From Actinomycetes bacterium (GTDB lineage Bacteria; Actinomycetota; Actinomycetes; S36-B12; GCA-2699445), in the NCBI GenBank assembly GCA_022600255.1, contig JAHZKU010000053.1:1-5466 (forward strand): a stretch of DNA of 5,466 bases, read 5' to 3'. The first letter of the stretch is position 1. Each line of letters starts with the position of its first letter. The translations under genes were made by a program, and so were the position numbers. Positions 1-5,045 of this stretch are shown here, piece by piece. The notes below the pieces were generated by a model. The model did no database searches and was not told the origin of the DNA. It saw only the letters and a program-made list of their open reading frames with translations.

Positions 1-255
1 ACGGCGCCATGTGTAGACCATGGTTTTCCCGTCGCCACTAACACTGACCTGCGGGTGTTTGGCGTTTCGGCCGGTGGCCGAGAGGTCCCTATTGGTCCAG
101 GTGGCACCACCATCAGTGCTGTAACTGGTCTGCACAATCCAGTGGCTGCCGTTGGACCGGCGCCAGGCGTAGGCGATGACCTCCCCATTATCACTGACAC
201 TGACCTGCGGCTCCCGGGCATTTTGCCCAGTAGCGGAGAGGTCGTTCTTGGTCCA
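1..255 (-). repeat. In-frame 156-bp tandem repeat (52 aa) in the Asp-box gene
   Basis: Unit 1 runs from 255 to 100 (residues 35-86); unit 2 starts at 99 and runs off the edge. The 14-bp string acactgacctgcgg occurs at 41-54 and again at 197-210, exactly 156 bp apart. The two units share W-T-[KN]-[NR]-DLSATG and PQVSVS at the protein level. More units probably follow beyond the window. Confidence 0.8.
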
Positions 256-357
256 GCTAGTGCCAGCCACGCCAATCTCAGGGGCCAGTAGCATGGCCGC
301 CGCGACCGCGACGGCCACCACAAACGCCCACACGAAGCGGAAGGTAGCCTTCCCCAT
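1..357 (-). CDS. Secreted Asp-box (BNR/sialidase-like) repeat protein, N-terminal part
   Basis: The gene reads leftward from an ATG at 357-355 and is open for 119 codons to the window edge, so the C-terminus is missing. Residues 1-32 form a Sec signal peptide: basic start (MGKATFR), an Ala/Val-rich core, and likely cleavage near residue 31. The mature part begins a 52-residue repeat: W35-T-K-N-D-L-S-A-T-G recurs as W87-T-N-R-D-L-S-A-T-G, and PQVSVS at 50-55 recurs at 102-107. Residues 80-87 (STDGGATW) match the Asp-box pattern SxDxGxxW, a beta-hairpin turn found in sialidases and other beta-propellers. The inference is an exported propeller-like protein that binds or cleaves glycans or simply acts as a surface repeat protein; no catalytic residue is visible in this part. 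An in-frame TGA lies two codons upstream of the ATG, so this is the first possible ATG. There is no Shine-Dalgarno sequence. GTG at residue 9 is a weaker alternative because it would shorten the signal peptide. Confidence 0.8.
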   Translation of the reverse strand, partial: MGKATFRFVWAFVVAVAVAAAMLLAPEIGVAGTSWTKNDLSATGQNAREPQVSVSDNGEVIAYAWRRSNGSHWIVQTSYSTDGGATWTNRDLSATGRNAKHPQVSVSGDGKTMVYTWRR

Positions 358-392
358 ACATCAATGATACGAAACGGGGTGGACAGGAGAAA
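357..392 (-). promoter_or_regulatory. Probable promoter for a leaderless transcript of the Asp-box gene
   Basis: On the minus strand TATCAT (369-364), a good TANNNT -10 box, is followed by six bases and then the A of the ATG at 357. That places the expected transcription start on the start codon itself. With no Shine-Dalgarno sequence upstream, this fits a leaderless mRNA, a common class in Actinobacteria. The -35 region (TTTCTC, 392-387, 17-bp spacer) is weak. Confidence 0.5.
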
Positions 393-500
393 GTGGGGGG
401 AGAAACCGCACCGCAAGTGTTCACAAAGACTGACATGATCGGCAGGCTCAACAACTGGCCAGTCAACAAGTACACCGAGGACTTTGGTCGCGTGAGGTGA
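393..500 (+). pseudogene. Short coding-like relic or tiny ORF ending RLNNWPVNKYTEDFGRVR
   Basis: A plus-strand frame runs from an in-frame stop at 345-347 to TGA at 498-500. Its last 27 codons have natural-looking composition, ending RLNNWPVNKYTEDFGRVR. Possible starts are GTG at 393 (AGGAG at 385-389, only three bases upstream, so poorly spaced), GTG at 417 or ATG at 435. Upstream the frame runs into the divergent promoter and start of the Asp-box gene, so a full-length gene cannot fit. It is best read as the 3' end of a lost gene, or less likely a peptide of up to 35 residues. A weak terminator-like hairpin follows 17 bp after the stop. I do not recognise the family. Confidence 0.25.
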
Positions 501-516
501 CCCTGTTTGTGGTGCC

Positions 517-546
517 AGCTCGGGGTTTTGGGTCGGGCTAGTTTTT
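517..546 (+). terminator. Weak Rho-independent terminator-like hairpin
   Basis: AGCTC (517-521) can pair with GGGCT (535-539), including one G-U pair, across a 13-base loop, and is followed by TTTTT at 542-546. The stem is only five pairs, so this is weak. It lies just after the TGA of the plus-strand relic ending at 500, which is the position expected for its terminator. Confidence 0.3.
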
Positions 547-731
547 CCAGTTGGCCGCGTACTGTGCAGGAGGGTCAGCCACCCAGGGTGTCAACGCGAA
601 TAGAGCCGATCGGCAACATCACCCCCCGGCGTTTGGCACCAAGATCCGGATTCGGCCCTTGAGAAACAACGATGCGAAAAGCCCTGAACCTGGGTGTCGG
701 ACAGTTCAAGTTGTGAGGGGTACCGGCAGTA

Positions 732-1277
732 CTACGGCCGGATTGGGCAACAGTTCGATGACACGGGCGAGTACCCCAACCGGCAGTGTGTGGACTTAAC
801 CCGGTTGATCTTGAACTTCCCGGTGAGCTTGGCACGCTTCGGGGTTTCATCGCTGGTGACTTTCATGCGCGTGAACACCAGCTTGGCGGGCTGAGCCACG
901 GCATTGTGTTTTGGCCGCCATAGTTTCAGGCGCGCCTTGTAGGTTTGCACGTTGCCGTCGGGATACTTCCCCCACTTGATGCGTGCTTTGGCGACCGCCT
1001 TCTTCTTCGTGTACTTCTTCCATTTCACTTTCATAGGTGCTGCCAAGCCAAACTCAGGCCAGCATCCGTAGTAAAAGGCGGAGGGCTTAACAACGGAGGT
1101 CTTGGACTGGGGCATCCAGTCCAGACCGTAGTAGGCGCCGCAGATCGCAACCCCGGGTTTGCCACCAGCCGAAGCCGCCGGCGCAAACGAACCGAGCGTG
1201 AGAGCAAGCGCCGCAGCAAGGAGGAATGCCAGACTCTTGGTGCTAACGCGAACCTTGGGAATGGTTGGGATTTTCAC
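732..1277 (-). CDS. Small basic Cys-containing exported protein, function unknown
   Basis: A 181-residue protein with GTG start at 1277-1275. The start was chosen because GGGGAGG (1293-1287) lies nine bases upstream and because it gives a clean signal peptide; the frame is open to 1358 but those 27 codons would precede the signal peptide. Residues 1-37 are a Sec signal: KIPTIPKVRVSTK, a hydrophobic core (about 15-34) and AASA before G38. The mature protein has five cysteines (46, 72, 165, 176, 177), which suggests disulfides outside the cell. Its middle (about 83-121) is very Lys/Trp-rich, with KVKWKKYTKKKAVAKARIKW, then a TYKARLKLW strand and FTRMKVT at 135-141. This W..-A.A-...L..P...FT.M.VT layout recalls small exported actinobacterial proteins that carry a W-x-x-W, A-x-G-x-G pattern; that resemblance is from memory and unproven. 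Stop TAG is at 734-732. It is a lone gene with a long upstream region containing a hairpin repeat. Confidence 0.7.
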   Translation of the reverse strand: MKIPTIPKVRVSTKSLAFLLAAALALTLGSFAPAASAGGKPGVAICGAYYGLDWMPQSKTSVVKPSAFYYGCWPEFGLAAPMKVKWKKYTKKKAVAKARIKWGKYPDGNVQTYKARLKLWRPKHNAVAQPAKLVFTRMKVTSDETPKRAKLTGKFKINRVKSTHCRLGYSPVSSNCCPIRP

Positions 1278-1390
1278 GACGATCAGCCTCCCCGCGACCC
1301 GACCGGCAACAAGAAACCCGCGCCGCTGCGAACCCGCACCCCACGGTGAGGCGCCCAATCCGGGGCCTACCCCCCACTTTACGCCGGTGT

Positions 1391-1455
1391 CAGGATGGGT
1401 CAGCAGCAGGTACCAGCATCAACGCTGACAGACGAGGTCCTTCAAATCCGCTCAA
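1391..1455. repeat. 65-bp dispersed hairpin repeat, copy 1
   Basis: Aligns with 3074-3137 in the same orientation, with seven mismatches and one 1-base gap (57 of 65 identical by hand alignment). GTCAGC (1399-1404) pairs with GCTGAC (1424-1429) around a 19-base loop. In copy 2 the stem is GTCAGT/ACTGAC, so the loop-closing pair changes on both sides and pairing is kept. After the stem comes a well-conserved tail, GAGGTCCTT. It lies 113 bp upstream of the start of the 732-1277 gene. Confidence 0.8.
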
Positions 1456-1504
1456 TCGGACACTCACAGTCTTGGTCAAGTGGCCCAACCCCAACAACTT
1501 TGGA

Positions 1505-1524
1505 CGTTGGCGTTTGAGGAAGAT
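1505..1524. repeat. Dispersed CGTTGG motif, weakest copy
   Basis: cgttggcgtttgaggaagat matches 16 of 20 positions of the 3179-3198 copy and lies at nearly the same distance beyond the hairpin repeat (75 bp versus 67 bp). This suggests that the repeated unit is about 145 bp long, with a diverged right half. Taken alone it would not be convincing. Confidence 0.35.
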
Positions 1525-1577
1525 GACGTGGCTCGAGGTTCCCTTCATGCCGCGTTGACTCGATTGACACCGCAGCG

Positions 1578-1593
1578 CTTCGCCGCAGCGAAG
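1578..1593. other. GC-rich hairpin
   Basis: CTTCGC (1578-1583) and GCGAAG (1588-1593) form a perfect 6-bp stem with a CGCA loop; two further pairs can form beyond one mismatch. No T-run follows on either strand, so a terminator role is unsupported. Confidence 0.3.
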
Positions 1594-1734
1594 GGCGTGG
1601 ACCATTTCTGCAATGACGTACCGACAACGATTGAACCTCTCATTGACGGGTCAGGTGTCGGTAGCGGATAAACGCCCACGGGCTGCACTCTTTCGCGACG
1701 GTGGCTAGGTCGTCGCGTAGCACGGTTGCGGGAG

Positions 1735-1753
1735 TATTCTGGCGTTGTAGGTG
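1735..1753 (+). promoter_or_regulatory. -10-like box and ribosome-binding site before the nine-helix membrane protein
   Basis: TATTCT (1735-1740) fits TANNNT and would start transcription near 1747-1749. AGGTG (1749-1753) lies six bases before ATG 1760 and matches the GGAGGTGA anti-Shine-Dalgarno complement; it favours ATG 1760 over GTG 1751. If transcription really starts at about 1749, the GTG at 1751 could instead be read nearly leaderless. No convincing -35 is seen. Confidence 0.4.
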
Positions 1754-1759
1754 AATATC

Positions 1760-2830
1760 ATGCTGTTGCTAACGGTTGTCATTGGGTTTCTGGTCGCGGG
1801 TGCGTATCTGCTGGTTCAGAGTTACCGTTTACCTGTTTCTCCGGTACGCAACAGACTCCCGTCTGGTCGATGGTGGCCTTGGGTTACGGCCCTAAGCCTC
1901 CTCCTGGTTCCGCTCGTGTTCGTGGTGTTCAGCTATATCGCCGGGCTCGTCGCGAACGTTGCGGTAGAGCCGATTCCGGCAGATCCTGATCCGAGCCCGT
2001 GGTGGTCGGTTGCTGCTGGGATCGGGGTACCGGTATTTCTGGCGTTGATGCTGTGGCTGGCGTGGTTTCGCCCGTTTGCGGTGGCGGTCTTGCTGCTGAT
2101 CAGTTGGCCGGCCCTACCTGTGGCTTGGTATGCCCAAGAGATCTTGGTCATGCTTTCCGAGAGTGCCGAGCTCGGGTACACCGCATGGGGGCCTGTGTTT
2201 GAGCCGATCTTGCTGTTCGTCCTGCTTGCCCCGTCTTTCTTGGTCGCCTTGTTGCTGATTGCCACTGCCCGCACCCTGGATGAGCAGCCAGTCCGAGTTC
2301 CCGGGCCTGTAAGCACCCCAGCGGATCGGCCCGCTAGCACAGTGGCTGCTGAGCATGCTGCGCGTTGGAGCGGCAAAATAATCACGTTGAAGGTGTTCGC
2401 GTCACTGCTGTTGGTGCTGGGGGTGGTGGCGTTGAGGTTGTACTCAGTGTGGGACATCCGTGGTGTCCGCTCGGTCACAGAGAATTGGGGCGGGCTGCTG
2501 TGGGCGCTGGCAATCATGTTGGTGGTTCTGGCGGGGCTAGTGTGGTTGTGGCCCCGGTTGGCTGGGCTGATCCTGCTGTGCTCGGGACTGATTGTCGCTG
2601 CGATCGGGGTCCTGGTGCCGCTGTTGACGCAAGCTCAGACGACGCAGGTACTTGGGCTAGTCGCCTACACTTTTCCTGCCGTCATGGTTGCGTGTCTGCT
2701 GTTGTTGATCTCCCACTTGGAACGCCGCGACGAGGCGTCAGCCCGAGTTGAGGCGAGTGGCGGCGAATCGGCGCGGTCGCCTCAAACTGTGGTTGCGCCC
2801 AGCGAAGAACGCACCCATCCGAACCATTAG
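1760..2830 (+). CDS. Polytopic membrane protein, about nine helices, unknown function
   Basis: A 356-residue protein from ATG 1760 to TAG at 2828-2830; GTG at 1751, directly after an in-frame TAG, would add three residues. Hydrophobic segments lie near residues 1-19, 41-66, 84-102, 105-125, 148-169, 209-228, 244-264, 267-290 and 297-319. A polar linker (about 172-206, Pro/Ala-rich) divides a five-helix front half from a four-helix back half. The last 35 residues are charged (SHLERRDEASARVEASGG) and probably cytoplasmic. There are no recognisable transporter, kinase or enzyme motifs and few charged residues within the helices. It stands alone: the upstream neighbour is divergent, and a hairpin 55 bp after the stop probably ends its transcript. 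The gene is bracketed by the two direct copies of the 65-bp repeat. I do not recognise the family. Confidence 0.8.
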   Translation: MLLLTVVIGFLVAGAYLLVQSYRLPVSPVRNRLPSGRWWPWVTALSLLLVPLVFVVFSYIAGLVANVAVEPIPADPDPSPWWSVAAGIGVPVFLALMLWLAWFRPFAVAVLLLISWPALPVAWYAQEILVMLSESAELGYTAWGPVFEPILLFVLLAPSFLVALLLIATARTLDEQPVRVPGPVSTPADRPASTVAAEHAARWSGKIITLKVFASLLLVLGVVALRLYSVWDIRGVRSVTENWGGLLWALAIMLVVLAGLVWLWPRLAGLILLCSGLIVAAIGVLVPLLTQAQTTQVLGLVAYTFPAVMVACLLLLISHLERRDEASARVEASGGESARSPQTVVAPSEERTHPNH

Positions 2831-2884
2831 TCGTAGCGATCTGGGTTTATCTGGCTAGGGGACGTCGACGCAAACAGTCAATTG

Positions 2885-2907
2885 GCCAGGACAGGCGTCC
2901 GCCTGGC
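2885..2907 (+). terminator. Stem-loop, probable terminator of the nine-helix membrane protein gene
   Basis: Two alternative stems overlap: CAGGCG (2892-2897) with CGCCTG (2900-2905), and GCCAGG (2885-2890) with CCTGGC (2902-2907). The structure begins 54 bases after the stop at 2830. There is no T-run, which is common for actinobacterial terminators, so the role rests on position and stem strength. Confidence 0.4.
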
Positions 2908-3073
2908 AGGGGACACCACGCGGCATTACTGTGATGGGTCACGCGAACAAGCTCATGGATGGTCCTCTGGTTAGGTCAACAGGTGGCGAGGCCGACGCCG
3001 GCGCCCACCACGACAAGTCCTCAAAGCGGCGCGAGCAATACCCGCCCAAAGGCGGATGCACATCGGCCAGATT

Positions 3074-3137
3074 CAGGATGGTCAGTAGCAGGAACCAGCA
3101 TCAACACTGACAGGCGAGGTCCTTGAAAACCGCCCAA
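3074..3137. repeat. 65-bp dispersed hairpin repeat, copy 2
   Basis: Same orientation as copy 1 at 1391-1455. Stem GTCAGT (3081-3086) with ACTGAC (3106-3111), 19-base loop. Relative to copy 1, T3086 replaces C1404 and A3106 replaces G1424, which preserves the pair. The loop differs at one position and the GAGGTCCTT tail is identical. It lies 142 bp upstream of the 3280 start, again ahead of an exported-protein gene, but on the sense strand, whereas copy 1 is antisense to its gene. Confidence 0.8.
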
Positions 3138-3172
3138 CTACACACCCTGACTGCAGGTAGTGATGGGGCAGG

Positions 3173-3215
3173 ATCCGCCGTTGGAGTTTCCGGCAGATAC
3201 TCCGTGAACCCCTTC
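3173..3215. repeat. Dispersed CCGTTGGA motif, copy upstream of the 3280 gene
   Basis: ATCCGCCGTTGGA (3173-3185) is identical at 4163-4175. The similarity continues through GGC to GAACCCCTT (3206-3214; GAACCCCTT at 4195-4203), with small gaps that shift the reading frame. The gaps argue against both copies being the same intact coding sequence. Confidence 0.55.
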
Positions 3216-3265
3216 GGCAAACCCGGCCCAATTCAGTCCGTCGTGTGGGGCGCATACTGGGGGTA

Positions 3266-3273
3266 AGAGGGTG
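3266..3273 (+). promoter_or_regulatory. Ribosome-binding site fixing the start at ATG 3280
   Basis: AGAGGGTG lies six bases before ATG 3280 and has the same GGTG(A) form and spacing as the site before 1760. This favours ATG 3280 over the in-frame GTG at 3271, which is part of the site. A possible -10 (CATACT, 3253-3258) is nearby but weak. Confidence 0.55.
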
Positions 3274-3279
3274 ATTGCC

Positions 3280-3951
3280 ATGCGAACGGCTTCCACGAAG
3301 ACTCCCACGATTATGGTGACGGTGGCGGTTCTGGCTGCCGGACTGATCGCAGTCACACCAGCATCAGCGGCCAGCGAAACGCGCAAAGATCCACTGGAGC
3401 AGGCGTTGCCGACCCAGAAGGAGGTTCGCGCCATAACGGGTCGCAAGTACCGCAGCGTCGGGTATGGGCCGTTCAATGAACGTGCCACTGGGTTGTGTCT
3501 CAAGCGAAATCTACTCCGGCCTGTCTACTACCCCAATCCCAAACATGGTTTCGTGCACCGGCTGGCGTGGCGACCGAACTCGCGGTCGAGTCCGAATGCT
3601 CAGACCTCGGCTGTGAACGACGCGGGCAGTGTGAAGAAAGCCAAGCGGTCCATGAAGCGGGTCAAACAGATCCTCAAAGACAAGGACAAATGCTTCGGCA
3701 AGATCAGCGAACCGCTCGTAGTTCGGCAACGTTTTCGCGATACTGACCCAGGCTTCCAGATGACCATCACCATCCACCAGGCCGGTAGGAAGAACCGAGA
3801 ACGGACCACGTATCACCGGACGGGCTCGGTTGTGGTCATGCAGACCGTATCCAAGTGGGGACACAGCGACAAGAAATGGCAACGTGAAGCCAAGAGCGCC
3901 CGCCAACTGGCCAAACTCACGTCGGCAAAACTGAAAGGGAGATGTTCCTGA
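3280..3951 (+). CDS. Exported protein resembling a PknH-type extracellular sensor domain
   Basis: A 223-residue protein ending at TGA 3949-3951. Residues 1-30 are a Sec signal (MRTASTKTPT, hydrophobic core, cleavage after ASA30); there is no lipobox Cys. The mature part opens with PLEQALPTQKEVRAITG (38-54), close in form to the L-L-x-x-x-E-[VL]-x-x-[AI]-x-G opening of the PknH extracellular domain and related mycobacterial lipoproteins. Later features also fit: a Cys after an amphipathic basic helix (KRVKQILKDKDKCFG, Cys138), a strand of the type TGSVVVMQTV (181-190), and a final helix SARQLAKLTSAKLKG. Cys73, 138 and 222 are the only mature cysteines. In that family the domain sits on a kinase or lipid anchor and is thought to sense something outside the cell; here it is free. 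The family assignment is inference from layout only; a plain hypothetical secreted protein is the alternative. The protein is very basic. Confidence 0.75.
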   Translation: MRTASTKTPTIMVTVAVLAAGLIAVTPASAASETRKDPLEQALPTQKEVRAITGRKYRSVGYGPFNERATGLCLKRNLLRPVYYPNPKHGFVHRLAWRPNSRSSPNAQTSAVNDAGSVKKAKRSMKRVKQILKDKDKCFGKISEPLVVRQRFRDTDPGFQMTITIHQAGRKNRERTTYHRTGSVVVMQTVSKWGHSDKKWQREAKSARQLAKLTSAKLKGRCS

Positions 3952-4291
3952 CCAGATCACTCTCGAGGAACGGCTAGGGAACGCTCGCAGAAACCTGACC
4001 CTTCTGATACTCAAGCGTCTGCATCGAACCGTCCCAGCGGCGGTGACAACCCTAGGCTTGCTGGTAAGGCATCGAGTGGGGTGTCGTTCACCAAACGAGC
4101 TAGATCGACACAACCACCGCCAACGGACGATTGATGTTCCTCCTATTCGGGGTTTGCTTAGTATCCGCCGTTGGATTTGCGGCCATCACTACCAGAACCC
4201 CTTGATGCAGTGGTCTGAACAGCCAATCTCAGCCGGGCTCTGGTCTTGGATTGTGACTGTCCGTGTGGCCCCCTGAGAAACCGATCCACAA
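3952..4291. other. Gene-free stretch between convergent genes, with relic sequence
   Basis: This lies between the tail of the plus-strand 3280 gene and the tail of the minus-strand 4292 gene. No clear terminator is visible in 3952-4100. From 4113 to 4276 there is coding-like sequence in pieces. On the plus strand, a membrane-helix-like stretch (ATG 4133, MFLLFGVCLVSAVGFAAI) breaks off, and a different frame continues as YQNPLMQWSEQPISAG to TGA 4274-4276. On the minus strand, VTIQDQSP and then, one frame over, GVLVVMAANPTADT resemble the broken gene at 5046-5267. Which strand was coding cannot be settled by eye. Confidence 0.4.
4163..4204. repeat. Dispersed CCGTTGGATTT motif, copy between convergent genes
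   Basis: Shares ATCCGCCGTTGGA with 3173-3185. It shares CGTTGGATTT plus CGGCCA (16 of 17 over 4169-4185) with 5073-5089, then a similar ACTACCAG / ACTACAG tail. This makes it the link between the other copies. Confidence 0.55.
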
Positions 4292-4873
4292 CTATTGACT
4301 ATTGCCCGCGCTGCTCGGCTGCGCGGGTGCAGTGTCTTGGGAGCGCGGCACTCTCTGAGAACTCCAGAGGAGAAACGCGACCAACAATGCGGGCGCCGAG
4401 TAGATGATCACGGTGAAACCGGCTTCCACGCCGAAGTCAGGGTCACTAGCGAAACTGAAGGGGATCAGCGCTAAGACCGGCAAGGAGACGGCGGCGACTG
4501 CGACCACGAGGGCCGCTCGTACCGGTCGCCACCACGCAGTCAAGAAAGCTAGCAGCAGGAACGAAAACCCGCCCAACCCGTAGAGGGCATTGGCGAGTTC
4601 CAACGCCTCTCCATCCGGCGCAGCTGCACTCATGTTGAGTTCGCGGAGACCTGCGACCCTGGCATATAGCTTCGTTGACGGGATCAACCCAATTCCCAAG
4701 ATGATCATTGCAGCCAGCCAGCGAGCTTTGGCGCCGGAGTAGAGATCTTGCCATCGAAACAGGGGTGTTCGATGGACCCAAATATCTGCCAGCTGGACAC
4801 CAGCGAGGATTAGGAGGACAACGCATCCCCCGATAACAATGAAATCCATGACCGAGGCACTCGTTGTCTCCAT
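4292..4873 (-). CDS. Five-helix membrane protein, unknown function
   Basis: A 193-residue protein with ATG at 4873-4871 and TAG at 4294-4292. GAGGGGTG (4888-4881) lies seven bases upstream and selects this ATG over the one at residue 9. Hydrophobic segments lie near 11-31, 52-72, 94-114, 118-140 and 152-171. Helices 1 and 2 are joined by a short basic loop (WVHRTPLFRWQDLYSGAKAR), and helices 2 and 3 by a longer polar loop (about 73-93) containing MSAAAPDGEALE. The C-terminal tail is polar and Ser/Pro/Ala-rich (SQDTAPAQPSSAGNSQ). No enzyme or transporter motif is visible and I do not recognise the family. It runs convergently with the 3280 gene and has its own promoter. The pseudogene and gene tail upstream are on the same strand, but the TATAAT box suggests separate transcription. 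Confidence 0.8.
   Translation of the reverse strand: METTSASVMDFIVIGGCVVLLILAGVQLADIWVHRTPLFRWQDLYSGAKARWLAAMIILGIGLIPSTKLYARVAGLRELNMSAAAPDGEALELANALYGLGGFSFLLLAFLTAWWRPVRAALVVAVAAVSLPVLALIPFSFASDPDFGVEAGFTVIIYSAPALLVAFLLWSSQRVPRSQDTAPAQPSSAGNSQ
4305..4327 (-). terminator. GC-rich hairpin in the 3' end of the five-helix gene
   Basis: CCCGCG (4305-4310) and CGCGGG (4322-4327) form a 6-bp stem with an 11-base loop inside the last codons, ending about ten bases before the stop. No T-run follows. It could help end the transcript, but it may simply reflect GC-rich coding sequence. Confidence 0.2.
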
Positions 4874-4880
4874 GACAGGT

Positions 4881-4901
4881 CACCCCTCGCTCCTCATTAT
4901 A
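4881..4901 (-). promoter_or_regulatory. TATAAT promoter and ribosome-binding site of the five-helix gene
   Basis: A perfect TATAAT lies at 4901-4896 on the minus strand. The expected start, about seven bases on, falls near 4889, giving a leader of only about 16 bases that begins almost at the GAGGGGTG ribosome-binding site (4888-4881). At a 17-bp spacer the -35 hexamer is ACTCCC, unlike TTGACA, so the promoter may need an activator or rely on its -10. Confidence 0.6.
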
Positions 4902-5045
4902 CGACTCGTGGCTGCCTCGGGAGTGGTCAGAGCATGCCAACTGGAAGGGAGTAACGCCAGCATGTCGCGCGCGGGCATAGTCAAGGCCTTGGGGGTCTGT
5001 CTGGCTGGGCCTGCTGGCAACTAACGTGTCAGTGCGCCGCGATGG

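Larger units (their letters stand above)
358..731. other. Gene-free stretch with a promoter, a short coding-like relic and a weak hairpin
   Basis: Neither flanking gene enters this 374-bp interval: the Asp-box gene starts at its left edge and the 732-1277 gene ends at its right edge, both on the minus strand. It holds the leaderless promoter, a plus-strand reading frame ending at 500 and a terminator-like hairpin at 517-546. On the minus strand, a frame ending in TGA at about 575 reads protein-like for about 35 codons (ending SIRVDTLGG) but lacks a credible start and overlaps the 732-1277 gene. I see nothing else in 550-731. Confidence 0.5.
1278..1759. other. Intergenic region between divergent genes, with hairpin repeat copy 1
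   Basis: This 482-bp stretch separates the minus-strand exported-protein gene from the plus-strand membrane-protein gene, so it should hold both promoters. It contains the 65-bp repeat (1391-1455), a weaker continuation of the similarity near 1505-1524, a GC-rich hairpin at 1578-1593, and a plus-strand open frame to TAA at 1669-1671 that reads EEDDVARGSLHAALTRL in part. That frame has no ribosome-binding site at its first start (GTG 1480) and I do not call it a gene. Confidence 0.5.
2831..3279. other. Intergenic region with terminator, hairpin repeat copy 2 and a coding-like tail
   Basis: This 449-bp stretch between two plus-strand genes holds a stem-loop at 2885-2907, the 65-bp repeat at 3074-3137 and the CGTTGG motif at 3173-3215. 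From 3111 a plus-strand frame stays open for 51 codons and ends QSVVWGAYWG at TAA 3264-3266, next to the ribosome-binding site of the following gene. It has no credible start. I see nothing in 2910-3070. Confidence 0.5.

Noticed and set aside
575..690. Minus-strand coding-like tail ending MLPIGSIRVDTLGG
   Set aside because: Composition is suggestive, but the frame overlaps the 732-1277 gene, the only well-placed start gives 14 codons, and no motif supports it.
945..1349. Plus-strand ORF of 134 codons
   Set aside because: Antisense to the exported Cys protein; the product is Arg-rich shadow sequence.
1432..1452. tRNA-like T-arm (GGTCCTTCAAATCC) in repeat copy 1
   Set aside because: No acceptor, D or anticodon arms surround it, and copy 2 changes the key bases (TTGAAAACC), so it is not a tRNA gene or a tRNA attachment site.
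1933..2517. Long minus-strand ORF of 194 codons
   Set aside because: It is antisense to the nine-helix membrane-protein gene, whose helix pattern is clear. Its product is Ser/Thr-rich low-complexity sequence typical of a shadow frame.
1391..3137. CRISPR array
   Set aside because: The repeat occurs only twice, 1.7 kb apart, with a gene between, not as regularly spaced units.
3511..4113. Minus-strand ORF of 200 codons
   Set aside because: It lies opposite the exported-protein gene at 3280-3951, which has a signal peptide and ribosome-binding site. The antisense product shows no start signal or domain pattern.
4839..5024. Plus-strand ORF including MSRAGIVKALGVCLAGPAGN
   Set aside because: The last 20 codons look signal-like with a GGAAGGGAG upstream, but the frame stops at once and the region holds the minus-strand promoter. 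The minus-strand remnant next to it explains the sequence better.
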